From JAWKVD01 sp041398225 (GTDB taxonomy: Bacteria; Pseudomonadota; Alphaproteobacteria; Caulobacterales; Hyphomonadaceae), in NCBI GenBank assembly GCA_041398225.1, contig JAWKVD010000020.1, forward strand, positions 1-63,475: DNA of 63,475 nt, read 5' to 3'. The notes below the pieces were generated by a model. The model was given only the letters and a program-made list of their open reading frames with translations. It searched no databases and had not been told where the DNA came from. The first letter of the stretch is position 1, and each line of letters starts with the position of its first letter. The translations under genes were made by a program, and so were the position numbers. Below, in pieces: positions 8,827 to 17,470 of this stretch.

Positions 8827-9750
8827 ATGTCGAAGATATTCATCAGCTACCGGCGCGAAGACAGCCAGTGGCCGGCCGACCGCCTGTACGAGGCGCTCTC
8901 CGGCTATGTCGAGGAGCCGCGCCGCGATATCTTCATCGACGTCGACAACATCCCGCTCGGCGTGAATTTCGTCAGCCATCTCGATAGCAAGGTCTCGCAG
9001 TGCGACATCCTGCTGGCGCTGATCGGGCCGGGCTGGCTCAACGCGGTCAATCCGCAGACCGGCGGGCGGCGCCTCGACGATCCCAACGACTTCGTGCGTA
9101 TCGAGATCGCCTCCGCGCTCCAGCGCGGCATTCCGGTCGTGCCGGTTCTGCTCGATGGAGCGGCCATCCCCGCCGCCGATCAGCTTCCCGAGGACCTGCG
9201 CGATCTCGCGCTGCGTCAGGCCATCGAAATCCGCCGCCTCACCTTCGACTCCGACACCCAGCGCCTGGCCAAGGGGCTGGGCCTGATCCCCGAGCCGGCC
9301 CCCGCACCCGCACCGGCCCCCGCACCGGCCCCCGCACCGGCCCCTCCAGTCGAGCGGCCTGCGCCGCCGCCCCCGAAGACGACAAACCTGCTCGCCTACA
9401 AGCTCGATCCGGCATGGCTGGCGGGCGGCATCTATGGCTCGGACAACAGCGCCGCGCGTCTCGCGAAGGTCACCATCACCGGCGTCGACGGCGGCTATCG
9501 CGTGAAGATCGCCAACCAGTTCGGCTTTTCCTGCGCGCTTCTGTCCGACGCGACCGGCAATCCCGGCGTTCTGTCCGGATGCGCCTCCGCGAGCGAGCCG
9601 GACTGGTCCGTCGACCGCAGCGAGATCGCGTTGAAATGCACGACGCTGAAGACCGAAGTGGTCTGCACCGGCGCCTATGATCTCCTGAACGAAGGCAAGG
9701 TGATCTGGCCGGGCGGCCCGATCACCATCGCGCGCCGCACGGGCGGTTAG
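8827..9750 (+). CDS. TIR-domain protein with Ala-Pro linker and C-terminal beta domain
   Basis: 307 aa. Residues 1-155 are a TIR domain: KIFISYRREDS at 3-13, the DIFIDVDNIPLG box at 34-45, CDILLALIGPGW at 59-70, and DDPNDFVRIEI at 84-94, whose Glu93 is at the position of the NADase catalytic Glu in active TIRs. A (AP)n-rich linker (about 156-184) is encoded by tandem GCACCGGCCCCC units. The C-terminal 120 residues begin LAYKLDPAWLAGGIYG and contain Cys pairs but match nothing I know. GGAGG sits 9 bases before the ATG. A GIYG-type module after a TIR could sense a ligand. Cytoplasmic by sequence; a defence or stress-signalling role is inferred only. Confidence 0.8.
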   Translation: MSKIFISYRREDSQWPADRLYEALSGYVEEPRRDIFIDVDNIPLGVNFVSHLDSKVSQCDILLALIGPGWLNAVNPQTGGRRLDDPNDFVRIEIASALQRGIPVVPVLLDGAAIPAADQLPEDLRDLALRQAIEIRRLTFDSDTQRLAKGLGLIPEPAPAPAPAPAPAPAPAPPVERPAPPPPKTTNLLAYKLDPAWLAGGIYGSDNSAARLAKVTITGVDGGYRVKIANQFGFSCALLSDATGNPGVLSGCASASEPDWSVDRSEIALKCTTLKTEVVCTGAYDLLNEGKVIWPGGPITIARRTGG

Positions 9751-9758
9751 CCGCCGCC

Positions 9759-11228
9759 TTATGCGCTCAGGCGCTTCACGAACCAGTCGGTCAGGTGCGT
9801 CCACACGGCGGTTTTCTCCGCCGAGTCCTCGATCCCGTGCTCAAGGTTCGGGTTGTCGTTGATCTCGATGACCACCGGGCCGTCCGGCCCCGCCTTGATG
9901 TCGACGCCGTAGAAGCCGTCGCCGATCAGGTTCGCCGCGCGCACGCCGATGTCGATGATGTCCGGCGGCGCCTCCACCAGCGAGACCGAGTTGAACCCGC
10001 CCTCGGTGAACTTGCCGCCTTCCTTGTGGTTGACGATCTGCCAGTGCCCGCGCGCCATCTTGTACTGGCATACGAAGATCGGCCGCTGGTCCAGAACGCC
10101 CACGCGCCAGTCATAGTCGGTGGGGATGTATTTCTGGGCGATCACCAGGTCGGAATCCTCCAGGAACGCGCCGGCGATGGACTTCAGCTCGTCCATGTTG
10201 GCGGCCTTCTTGATGCCGCGCGAGAACGATCCGTCCGGGATTTTCAGAACCACCGGGAAGCCCAGCACGTCGGCCACTTCCTGCAGGTTGGTCTTCTCCT
10301 GAATGATGACGGTCTCGGGGCTGGGCAGGCCCGCGCCCACCAGCCGCTCCCACAGATAGACCTTGTTGGTGCAGCGAAGCATCGAGACCGGATCGTCGAT
10401 CACCGGCATGCCCTCGGCCTGCGCCCGGCGCGCGAAGCGATAGGTGTGGTTGGTGATCGAGGTGGTCTCGCGAATGAACAGCGCGTCGAACTCGGCCAGC
10501 TTGGCGAGGTCCTTCCGGGTGATCGGCTCCACCTCGACCCCGGCTTTCTCCGCGAAGCGCGCCCAGTATTTCAGCGTCTCCACCGACGAGGGCGGCAGCG
10601 CCTCGTTGGGGTCGTACAGAACCGCGATCGAGTGCTTGGCGATCGCGCGCGCCTTGGGGCTGGTCCACACCCGGCCGGTGTATTTGGTCAGGCTGTCGAC
10701 GAAGAATTTCAGCTCCTCGCCCTTCAGCGCGGTGTGCGCCGTCAGCTTGACGCGCTTGATCTGAACCTGCGGCCCCGATCCGTTGCTCGTCGTCACCACC
10801 AGAACCGGCGCGCGATACCAGTCGAACAGAAGCCGCCCGAAGCGCTTGAAGCGTTCGTCCTCGGTCTCGCCGAAGCACACCAGAATGCGCTCCGGCAGGG
10901 GCGACTTGTCGCCCGCGCGCTCCAGCTCCTTCTCCAGCGACTCTTCAAGATCGGGAATGGCCTGCTCGGCGCCGTTGGGCTCGTACATGTCGAGCATCGT
11001 CTCGACCGAGGGGATCACCCGGTGCCCGCGCGCCTCCGCCAGCAGCGAGGCGTAATAGGCGTCGGTCTGGTAGTTGTAGTTGCGCGACAGGTTGATGATC
11101 TTCGGGCGCGAACCGGCCAGCAGCTTGGGCTGCAGCACGTAGTCGCGCGTCGTCATCATGCGGAACGGCAGGCCGATGGCGGCCAGGTCCCGCAGGTCTT
11201 CGGCGATGAGTATCCAGTCCTTCATCAC
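9759..11228 (-). CDS. RimK-like ATP-grasp ligase with RLAN N-terminal domain
   Basis: 489 aa. The N-terminal part (about 1-200) carries an IINLSRNYNYQTDAYYASLLAEARGHRV segment in two blocks and matches the RLAN (RimK-like ATP-grasp N-terminal) domain. The C-terminal ATP-grasp domain shows LRCTNKVYLWERL, VVLKIPDGSFSRGI, AQKYIPTDYDWRVGVLD and the metal-binding end VVIEINDNPNLEHG. Family members are predicted amidoligases that add amino acids or make short peptides; no substrate is established. The ATG overlaps the GNAT stop by 4 bases, so it is co-translated after the acetyltransferase, which is the recurrent partner in this family. Confidence 0.82.
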   Translation of the reverse strand: MMKDWILIAEDLRDLAAIGLPFRMMTTRDYVLQPKLLAGSRPKIINLSRNYNYQTDAYYASLLAEARGHRVIPSVETMLDMYEPNGAEQAIPDLEESLEKELERAGDKSPLPERILVCFGETEDERFKRFGRLLFDWYRAPVLVVTTSNGSGPQVQIKRVKLTAHTALKGEELKFFVDSLTKYTGRVWTSPKARAIAKHSIAVLYDPNEALPPSSVETLKYWARFAEKAGVEVEPITRKDLAKLAEFDALFIRETTSITNHTYRFARRAQAEGMPVIDDPVSMLRCTNKVYLWERLVGAGLPSPETVIIQEKTNLQEVADVLGFPVVLKIPDGSFSRGIKKAANMDELKSIAGAFLEDSDLVIAQKYIPTDYDWRVGVLDQRPIFVCQYKMARGHWQIVNHKEGGKFTEGGFNSVSLVEAPPDIIDIGVRAANLIGDGFYGVDIKAGPDGPVVIEINDNPNLEHGIEDSAEKTAVWTHLTDWFVKRLSA

Positions 11229-11743
11229 GAGACGGCCTTCACCTTCACGCGCCCGGCGGGCAGCGGCTTCTCCATCCGGATCGCCGGCGCGCCGTCATCA
11301 TAATATGACTCGCGCCGTCCGAAGCGCACATAGCCCATCCGCTCATACAGGCGGATCGCGCCGGCGTTGTCCTCGCGCACCTCCAGCCGCAGAACGGTGC
11401 AGCCGCGGCGGCGCGCGGCGCGTTCGCAGGCCTCCACCAGCGCGGCGGCCACGCCCATGCCGCGCGCGTGGGGATAGGTCGCGATCGAGTAGAGCCGGGC
11501 GATCGGCGTCGTCGAGCGGTAGAAATTCATCGCATAGCCTGCGGTCTCGCCGTCCAGCGCGGCGATCAGCACGTCTGCGGTGTCGGATGCCAGGTGGCGC
11601 AGAAGGCTCCGGCGCGACAGGCGATCGCCCTCGAATGAGAGGGTTTCGATCCGCTCCACCTCGGCCGCGTCGGCCGGTCTGGCGTCGCGGATCGCGATGC
11701 GGGGTCCTGTCTGTGACCGAGCCCGGGACCCGGATTGGGCCAT
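11225..11743 (-). CDS. GNAT-family N-acetyltransferase (RimI-like), partner of the ATP-grasp ligase
   Basis: 172 aa from the ATG at 11743 (MAQSGSRARS); a longer frame to 11809 adds an unconserved Arg-rich leader. The GNAT core is clear: IRDARPADAAEVERIE, LYSIATYPHARGMGVAAALVEACERAA (acetyl-CoA pyrophosphate loop RGMGVAAAL) and VREDNAGAIRLYERMGYVRFG. Its stop overlaps the ligase start (ATGA), so the two form a two-gene operon. ATP-grasp/RLAN and GNAT pairs have been predicted to build and acetylate a small peptide-like product. Substrate unknown. Confidence 0.82.
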   Translation of the reverse strand: MAQSGSRARSQTGPRIAIRDARPADAAEVERIETLSFEGDRLSRRSLLRHLASDTADVLIAALDGETAGYAMNFYRSTTPIARLYSIATYPHARGMGVAAALVEACERAARRRGCTVLRLEVREDNAGAIRLYERMGYVRFGRRESYYDDGAPAIRMEKPLPAGRVKVKAVS

Positions 11744-11919
11744 GGGGTGTTTCGCTCCCGAGAAAGATCGTCGATCTACCGCCGCACGCCCTCGCGTGTC
11801 GAGTGTCATTTCCGCGAGCTTTGGCGCAGCCTTGTGGAGCGGCTGCGTCGCGGTGGGGTACGCAACGCCGATGGCGTGATATTGGGCGAACTCAGCGGAG
11901 CTTCAATCGGGGGACAGCC

Positions 11920-12396
11920 ATGGCGGACGTCGAACCTCAGGCCGGGCCTGAAATCGCGCAGCGGCCGGAAGGCGAAACCGGGCAGGCCCGGCCTGCCTCA
12001 AACGCCGCCCCAAACGCCGCCCCCAAGATCGCGGGCGTGATCTGGGTGCTGCTGGGCGTGTGTTCCGGCCTCGCCATCGCGGCCGGCGCATGGCTGCTGA
12101 TCGACCCCGGTCCGGGGCCGCCGCCGGCCTTCCCCTACCAGGACAAGGTCTACCACGTCATCGCGTTCTGCCTGATGGCGGGGCCGGCGGCGCTTGCGCT
12201 CCCGGCCCGCTACCTGCCGTTCTGGATGACGCACATGCTGGCCTTCGGCGCCGGCATCGAGATCGTCCAGGCCAAGCTTATCGAGGGGCGGCAGGGCTCG
12301 TTCTACGATTTCCTGGCCGATCTCGTCGGCGTCGTGCTGGCCGCGATCATCGGCCAGACCGCCCGGCGGATATTCGTCAGCCTGCGCGGCGGGTAG
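11920..12396 (+). CDS. VanZ-like integral membrane protein
   Basis: 158 aa from the ATG at 11920, preceded by GGGGGACAGCC. After a 36-residue Pro/Ala-rich soluble N-terminus come about four hydrophobic segments: IAGVIWVLLGVCSGLAIAAGAWLL, VYHVIAFCLMAGPAALALPA, MTHMLAFGAGIEIVQ and LADLVGVVLAAIIG. The DKVYHVIAFC and GIEIVQ-----R-GS-YDFLADLVG pattern is the VanZ-like signature. Named for teicoplanin-resistance VanZ, but most chromosomal homologues have no known role. It is divergent from the GNAT gene and nearly abuts convergent hemB. Confidence 0.78.
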   Translation: MADVEPQAGPEIAQRPEGETGQARPASNAAPNAAPKIAGVIWVLLGVCSGLAIAAGAWLLIDPGPGPPPAFPYQDKVYHVIAFCLMAGPAALALPARYLPFWMTHMLAFGAGIEIVQAKLIEGRQGSFYDFLADLVGVVLAAIIGQTARRIFVSLRGG

Positions 12397-12399
12397 GCG

Positions 12400-13404
12400 C
12401 TAGCCCAGAAGCTGCGCCGCGCGCTCGGCGAAATAGGTGATGACGCCCGAAGCCCCGGCCCGCTTGAACGCCGAAAGCGTCTCGACGATGGCCTTGTCCT
12501 CGTCCAGCCAGCCTTCCTTGGCCGCCGCCTTGATCTGCGCGTACTCGCCGGAAATCTGGAACACCAGCGTCGGCACGCCGAACTCCGAGGACACGCGCTG
12601 AACGATGTCGAGATAGGGAAGCCCCGGCTTCACCATCACCATGTCCGCGCCTTCCTCGATGTCCATCGCGGTTTCGCGCAGCGCTTCCTCGGTGTTCCCG
12701 AAATCCATCTGGTAGGTTTTCTTGTCGCCTTTCAGCACCGAGGCCGTGCCCACCGCGTCGCGATAGGGGCCGTAGAAGGCCGAGGCGTATTTGGCGGCGT
12801 AGGAGAGGATCATGGTGTTGTCGTGCCCCTCCTCGTCGAGAAGCTCGCGAATGGCGGCGATCCGCCCGTCCATCATGTCCGAAGGGGCCACGATGTCCGC
12901 GCCGGCGCGCGCCTGCACCAGCGCCTGCTCGGTCAGCATCGCCACGGTCTGGTCGTTCAGCACATAGCCGTGATCGTCCAGCAGACCGTCATGGCCGTGC
13001 GTGGTGAACGGATCGAGCGCCACGTCGCACGCGATCCCCACCTCCGGCGCCGCCGCCTTCATGGCGCGGATCACTTCCGGCACCAGCCCGTCGGAGTTGA
13101 TCGCCTCCGAACCGCCGTCGTCCTTCTTCGACGGATCGATATGGGGGAACACCGCGATCGCCGGAATGCCCAGCTCGCGCGCACGCACGGCGGCCCGGGC
13201 GGCCTCGTCGATGTTCAGCCGGTCCACGCCCGGCATGGTCTTCACCGGTACGCGCTTTTCGGTCCCGTCATGAACGATCATGCCCCAGACCAGATCGTCC
13301 GGGCTCGGCTTCGTCTCGCGCGTCAGGCGCCGCGACCAGTCGAACTGTCGCACGCGCCGCATGCGGCTGGACGGGAAGGCGCCGGTGACGAGAGATTTGG
13401 GCAT
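12400..13404 (-). CDS. hemB: Delta-aminolevulinic acid dehydratase (porphobilinogen synthase)
   Basis: 334 aa, full length. Lys205 (SYAAKYASAFYGP) and Lys259 (MVMVKPGLPYLD) are the two Schiff-base lysines. The metal region reads CDVALDPFTTHGHDG at about 126-140, without the three-Cys zinc site of the animal and E. coli enzymes, so this is a Mg-dependent type with likely allosteric Mg. It condenses two ALA molecules to porphobilinogen and supplies heme together with hemA at 24.2 kb. Monocistronic, convergent with the VanZ-like gene. Confidence 0.95.
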   Translation of the reverse strand: MPKSLVTGAFPSSRMRRVRQFDWSRRLTRETKPSPDDLVWGMIVHDGTEKRVPVKTMPGVDRLNIDEAARAAVRARELGIPAIAVFPHIDPSKKDDGGSEAINSDGLVPEVIRAMKAAAPEVGIACDVALDPFTTHGHDGLLDDHGYVLNDQTVAMLTEQALVQARAGADIVAPSDMMDGRIAAIRELLDEEGHDNTMILSYAAKYASAFYGPYRDAVGTASVLKGDKKTYQMDFGNTEEALRETAMDIEEGADMVMVKPGLPYLDIVQRVSSEFGVPTLVFQISGEYAQIKAAAKEGWLDEDKAIVETLSAFKRAGASGVITYFAERAAQLLG

Positions 13405-13465
13405 GGGGAAACGTCCGGTTGCTGAAGCCGGATCAGCTTACAGCAGGAACGCGCAGCCGGTACAA

Positions 13466-14026
13466 CTACCGCCCGGTCTTCACCTTGCGCTGCATGAAGC
13501 ACCGCAGGCGCACGTCCATGGTCGCCTTCTGCAGTTCGCGGATCTCGACCTGCCAGTCCTTCAGCCGCCACACCGGCACTTCGCGGAAGCCCAGCTTGCG
13601 GTAGAACGGGCCGTTCCACGCCACCTTGCGGAAGGTCGACAGCGACACCCGCTCATACGAGCGCGCCTCGGCTTCCTGTAGGCAGCGCCGCACCAGGCGC
13701 GTGCCCAGGCCCTGCCGGCCATGGCGCGGCATCACCGAAAGCTGATCGAGATACAGGTCCTCGCCCCGGTCCGAACACAGCGCGAAGCCCGCCAGATTCT
13801 CCTGGTCGTCCACCGCCACCCAGATCAGGCCCTCGCCGAAGCCCCGGCGCAGCCGGTCCTCGGGGATCGGGTGCGAGGGTTCGCCCAGCGGTCCGAAGTC
13901 GATCAGCCCGGTTCCCCGGAACAGGGTGGCCGACACCAGATCGATGTTCTGCAGCTCCCCGACCTCGTTGCCGCGAGCCGGACGGATCCGGTATTGCGGC
14001 GCGGTTTCCTTGATAAGGCTCGCCAT
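13466..14026 (-). CDS. GNAT-family N-acetyltransferase
   Basis: 186 aa. The acetyl-CoA binding motif LYLDQLSVMPRHGRQGLGTRLVRRC is at about 91-115, with an NGPFYRKLGFREVPV ending that is standard for the fold. An SLSTFRKVAWNGPFY segment is shared with many small-molecule acetyltransferases of alphaproteobacteria. The substrate cannot be assigned. It is divergent from the acyl-CoA dehydrogenase gene and separated from hemB by 60 bases. Cytoplasmic. Confidence 0.8.
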   Translation of the reverse strand: MASLIKETAPQYRIRPARGNEVGELQNIDLVSATLFRGTGLIDFGPLGEPSHPIPEDRLRRGFGEGLIWVAVDDQENLAGFALCSDRGEDLYLDQLSVMPRHGRQGLGTRLVRRCLQEAEARSYERVSLSTFRKVAWNGPFYRKLGFREVPVWRLKDWQVEIRELQKATMDVRLRCFMQRKVKTGR

Positions 14027-14160
14027 GGTTCAGGGAGGCTCCTGCAGGGACATAGATTGACCGGGCTTCTTCAGCGGCCCGGCTGGGTAGACGAACAGGT
14101 GGATTCAAGCTTTACGCGGAGAAACGATACTGTCACGCGCAATCGAGAGGACCAGCTTCA

Positions 14161-15300
14161 ATGACAGTTGATCTGTCCCCGGACCAGATACTGATTCGAG
14201 ACACCGCGGCAGGCTTCGCGGCCCAGAAACTGCGGCCCAACGCCGCCCAGTGGGATGAAAACAAACACTTTCCTGTGGACGTGATCCGCGAGGCGGCCGC
14301 TCTGGGCTTCGCCGGGCTGTACGTTAACGATGATGTCGGCGGCTCCGCGCTTTCGCGTCTCGATGCGGTTCTGGTGTTCGAACAGCTCTCCAAGGGCTGC
14401 ATCGCCACGGCGGCCTACATCTCCATTCACAACATGTGCGCCTGGATGATCGACCGTTTCGCCGTCGACGACATGCGCCGCGAATGGCTGCCGCAACTCA
14501 CCTCGATGGAGAAACTCGCCAGCTACTGCCTCACCGAGCCGGGCGCCGGCTCCGACGCCGCCAGCCTCAAGACGAAGGCGGTGAAGGACGGCGGCGATTA
14601 TGTCCTCAACGGCGCCAAGCAGTTCATCTCCGCCGCCGGCGTCTCCGACGTCTACGTCGTCATGGCCCGCACCGGCGGCGACGGCGCCAAGGGCGTCTCG
14701 GCCTTCATCGTCGAGAAGTCCGACAAGGGCCTCAGCTTCGGCGCCAACGAGAAGAAGATGGGCTGGAACGCCCAGCCGACCCGCCAGGTGATCTTCGAGG
14801 ATGTGCGCATCCCCGAAAGCCGCCGCATCGGCGCCGAGGGCGACGGCTTCCGCTTCGCCATGGCCGGGCTCGACGGCGGCCGCCTCAACATCGCGGCGTG
14901 CTCGCTCGGCGGCATGCAGGAGGCGCTCGACAAGGCGCTGGCCTACGCGAAGGAGCGCAAGCAGTTCGGCAAGGCCATCGCCGACTTCCAGGCCAGCCAG
15001 TTCAAGCTCGCCGACATGGAGACCGAAACCCAGTCCGCCCGCCTGATGCTCTACGAGGCGGCGCGCAAGCTCGACGCCAAGGCCCCCGACGCCACAAGAT
15101 GGTGCGCCATGGCCAAGCGCTATGTCACCGACACCGGCTTCAAGGTCGCCAACGACGCGCTGCAGCTCCATGGCGGTTATGGCTATCTCGCCGACTACGG
15201 CGTCGAGCGCATCGTCCGCGACCTGCGCGTGCACCAGATCCTCGAAGGCACCAACGAGGTCATGCGCGTCATCGTCTCGCGCGACATGCTGCGCCAGTAG
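14161..15300 (+). CDS. Acyl-CoA dehydrogenase, isobutyryl-CoA dehydrogenase type
   Basis: 379 aa, typical length. FAD/substrate signatures are YCLTEPGAGSDAASL at about 121-135, the RKQFGKAI segment and DALQLHGGYGYLADYGVER. The catalytic base is Glu362 in HQILEGTNEVMR. The AAYISIHNMCAWMIDRF region and overall pattern resemble ACAD8/isobutyryl-CoA dehydrogenases of valine breakdown. A 3-hydroxyisobutyryl-CoA hydrolase lies at 18.9 kb, which supports this, though short-chain 2-methyl-branched substrates cannot be excluded. The start follows an AGGACCAGCTTCA leader. The gene is 71 bases from the GFA gene and probably co-transcribed. Confidence 0.85.
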   Translation: MTVDLSPDQILIRDTAAGFAAQKLRPNAAQWDENKHFPVDVIREAAALGFAGLYVNDDVGGSALSRLDAVLVFEQLSKGCIATAAYISIHNMCAWMIDRFAVDDMRREWLPQLTSMEKLASYCLTEPGAGSDAASLKTKAVKDGGDYVLNGAKQFISAAGVSDVYVVMARTGGDGAKGVSAFIVEKSDKGLSFGANEKKMGWNAQPTRQVIFEDVRIPESRRIGAEGDGFRFAMAGLDGGRLNIAACSLGGMQEALDKALAYAKERKQFGKAIADFQASQFKLADMETETQSARLMLYEAARKLDAKAPDATRWCAMAKRYVTDTGFKVANDALQLHGGYGYLADYGVERIVRDLRVHQILEGTNEVMRVIVSRDMLRQ

Positions 15301-15371
15301 TTCGGGCGGCCAGTGGTTCGGGCCGAACGCCGCCCAGACCCGTTCAGGCGGCGACTTCGAGGGAAACAACG

Positions 15372-15809
15372 ATGAGCGACACGCACGCCGGCGCCTGCCT
15401 GCGCGGTTCATGTCTCTGCGGCGATATCCGCTTCGAGGTCGCGGGCGCGCCCGCGGCGTTCTTCCTCTGCCATTGCGGGCGCTGCCGGAAAGACACCGGC
15501 TCGGCGCACGCGGCCAACCTGTTCGTTCCCGGCGGCGGGCTGACATGGCTGTCCGGCGAGGCGGGCGTCACGACCTTCACCGTCCCCGGCACGCGCCATC
15601 AGCGCAGCTTCTGCGCCCGTTGCGGTTCCGCGCTGCCGGGCGTTCAGATGAACGGCGCGATGGTGGTCGTGCCGGCCGGCTCTCTGGACGAGGCAGCAAC
15701 CGATGCGTCGCTGGCGAAGCGGCCCGACGCCCACATCTGCTGCGCCAGCCGGGCCGGCTGGGATCGCGACCTCGACCAGGTCCCCGAACTCGACGGGCTG
15801 CCCGGATAG
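15372..15809 (+). CDS. GFA-family (glutathione-dependent formaldehyde-activating-like) zinc protein
   Basis: 145 aa from the ATG at 15372. Zinc ligands of the GFA fold are visible: CLRGSCLCG at 9-17, FLCHCGRCRK at 31-40 and SFCARCGSALP further on. The fold is shared by S-(hydroxymethyl)glutathione synthase and many uncharacterised relatives; true Gfa activity cannot be inferred from the motif alone. A longer upstream reading frame overlaps the acyl-CoA dehydrogenase in another frame and is rejected. It follows the dehydrogenase on the same strand. Confidence 0.85.
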   Translation: MSDTHAGACLRGSCLCGDIRFEVAGAPAAFFLCHCGRCRKDTGSAHAANLFVPGGGLTWLSGEAGVTTFTVPGTRHQRSFCARCGSALPGVQMNGAMVVVPAGSLDEAATDASLAKRPDAHICCASRAGWDRDLDQVPELDGLPG

Positions 15810-15871
15810 CGCCCGGCCCGAATCTGGCCCCCCGAAACGGCCTGGCCGGAAACCGCCGCCGCGCTCCGCCG

Positions 15872-16189
15872 TCAGACCTGGTGTTCTTCCAGTGTGTCTT
15901 CGGGAACGAATTCCACGTCCGGGCGCGCCGCCGACAGGCGCGGGATCAGCGCGTTGAGGCGCAGCGAAAAATCGCGCTGTTCCTTGCGCGTCGCCTCATG
16001 GTCGTTCTCGAACAGGGCTTCGTAGTCGGCGCGCAGCGTGTCGATGTCGGCGACCAGATCGTCGGGCAGGTCGAAGGCGCGATAGTCGATCGAGTAGCGA
16101 TACCGCGCCTCGGTGTTCTTATCGCCCGCGAACAGGCTGGTGTTGGCGTAAAGATCGAGCTGCAGCTGTACCTTGTAATCCGTGCTCAT
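15872..16189 (-). CDS. Small hypothetical acidic protein
   Basis: 105 aa, soluble, no signal peptide or Cys. The sequence has an N-terminal beta-like part (YKVQLQLDLYANTSLF) and a helical rest with charged repeats (DIDTLRADYEALFENDHEATRKEQRDF). I do not recognise a family. Codon use and GC at third positions look normal for the genome, which supports expression. It lies at the border of the decayed region to its right and is transcribed toward the GFA gene. Confidence 0.55.
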   Translation of the reverse strand: MSTDYKVQLQLDLYANTSLFAGDKNTEARYRYSIDYRAFDLPDDLVADIDTLRADYEALFENDHEATRKEQRDFSLRLNALIPRLSAARPDVEFVPEDTLEEHQV

Positions 16190-16317
16190 GTCGCGTGCGT
16201 CCCTTCCTGCGTGCGGAATCGTTCAACGGGGCGCAACTTGCCGCCCCAGTGTGAACCAGCCGTGAACCGCCGAAAGAGCCGCCGAAAGAGCCGGGCGCGG
16301 CTTCGCACCCGATCTTG

Positions 16318-16338
16318 AAGCGTCTCTGCGAGACGCTT
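16318..16338. repeat. Perfect inverted repeat at the edge of a dispersed repeat
   Basis: AAGCGTCTC-TGC-GAGACGCTT forms 9-bp arms with a 3-base loop. The same GAGACGCTT element heads a second repeat copy at about 17691, so it belongs to the dispersed repeat and not to a gene terminator. Confidence 0.6.
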
Positions 16339-16348
16339 GCCATCGCGG

Positions 16349-16390
16349 TCACCCATGGTTGTCATCCCGGGCGAGCGCAGACCATATAGA
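16349..16390. repeat. Dispersed intergenic repeat, copy A
   Basis: Begins TCACCCATGGTTGTCATCCCGGG and runs through a CG-rich stretch to ACCATATAGA. The same order (TCACCC, TCATCC-GG, CG-rich, ACCCAT) recurs at 17428 and 17709. Preceded by GAGACGCTT, shared with copy B. Confidence 0.5.
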
Positions 16391-16537
16391 GGGTCGACAG
16401 GGCGCCCTGAGCTAGACCCACTGCTTGCAGCCGACCTGATCGTTCAGGAACGCCGTTGTCGTCCAGCATTTCCGCTGCTGCCCGAGGGCTCATCACGGAC
16501 ATCATGCGCCTCGCCATCTGCGCCCACCGACATGGCG

Positions 16538-16805
16538 CCTGCAGACGCCAAGCGCGTCCCAGTACTCGATGCACTGCACATCGCCGCCCGAGAGTTGCAC
16601 CTTCACCAGCCTTGGGCCGCCGTTGAACGCGTATTCGCCAGGTCGTTCAAACGCCGGACGTCTGCTTCAGGAAGCGCGTTCACGCGCTTCCACATCTAGC
16701 GCATCAGCCACGCCCGCGAGTCGAGTTGAAGTACACGTCGAGCGAGCGCTCAATGCCGAGTATTTCACGGCCTCCGTGCGCGAACTGGCCTTCCGGCTTC
16801 GCCAT
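16538..16805 (-). pseudogene. Decayed coding remnants
   Basis: Reading leftward, one fragment starts with ATG at 16805 (MAKPEGQFAHGGREILGIER) and stops after 33 codons at 16704. A second fragment in another frame, around 16642-16538, reads GEYAFNGGPRLVKVQLSGG and DVQCIEYWDALGVCR, which looks like real protein sequence with no start or stop of its own. They probably belong to a frameshifted gene. No family is recognisable. Confidence 0.35.
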
Positions 16806-16880
16806 CAAACGGCCGGTCGGGCCATGACGCGCGGCGGCGGGGGTTCGATCGGCTTAGACCGGCCGCGATCGCCTGTCCCG

Positions 16881-17337
16881 TCAACTCGCCTTGCCCTTCG
16901 GGTTCGCCATCTTGTTCACGGACATGTCATAGCGTATGCCGTCCGGCGTCGGCGTTAGCGTGTTGGTCCATGTTCCGCGTCCGCCATCCGCGAGGCCGCA
17001 ACGCCGAGATCCGGCGTAAGGAGTCGCCGGAAAAACGCCGGTTGCGAACGTCGCGCCTTCCTGGGTGGAACAGGCGGCGACGCAGCTGCGTCTGAAGGCG
17101 CGGAACGCCGTCGTCGAGCCAGACCAACCTGCACCTGTCCGTTCCTGGCGTTGATTCGGCCGCATTCAGCGTGTTGCCGTTCAGTGCGAGCGTGGCGTCT
17201 TGTTTGAAACGCCGAATAGCTCGGTCGCGATCCAGTAATCGATCACGGGCTGGCGTTCGCTCGGCGTTTCTTCTGTCCCAGGCCTATCCCCGACGCCGCC
17301 CATACGACCACGCGCCGACCAGGAACGACTCAGGCAT
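16881..17337 (-). pseudogene. Small gene with several frameshifts
   Basis: A start at 17337 (MPESFLVGAWSYG, preceded by a strong GGGGGAGG) opens a reading frame that breaks after 13 codons. Coding-like sequence then resumes in other frames: GDRPGTEETPSERQPVIDY and WIATELFGVSNKT, then ATLALNGNTLNAAESTPGT and DRCRLVWLDD, and finally RGTWTNTLTPTPDGIRYDM and SVNKMANPKGKAS to a stop at 16881. At least three shifts are needed to join them, giving a protein of about 150 aa, perhaps an all-beta domain. Function unknown. Decay is more likely than three separate base-calling errors, but not proven. Confidence 0.45.
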
Positions 17338-17427
17338 CAACGCCTCCCCCAAAGTTGTGCGCCTTGGTTAACATTGATCCCGAGTTCGCAGCGCATTTGT
17401 TGCGCCGGTCCCGGCGGCCATCCGCCG

Positions 17428-17470
17428 TCACCCACATCATCCCGGCGCCGCGCGCGCGAGCGGGACCCAT
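17428..17470. repeat. Dispersed intergenic repeat, copy C
   Basis: TCACCCACATCATCCCGG, a CG-rich run, then CGGGACCCAT. It shares the order and wording of copies A and B with small indels, as expected for a degenerating intergenic repeat family. Confidence 0.45.

Noticed and set aside
6997..9804. A 935-aa open frame on the minus strand opposite xseA and the TIR gene
   Set aside because: It mirrors two well-supported plus-strand genes, has Arg/Ala-rich composition and no known domain.
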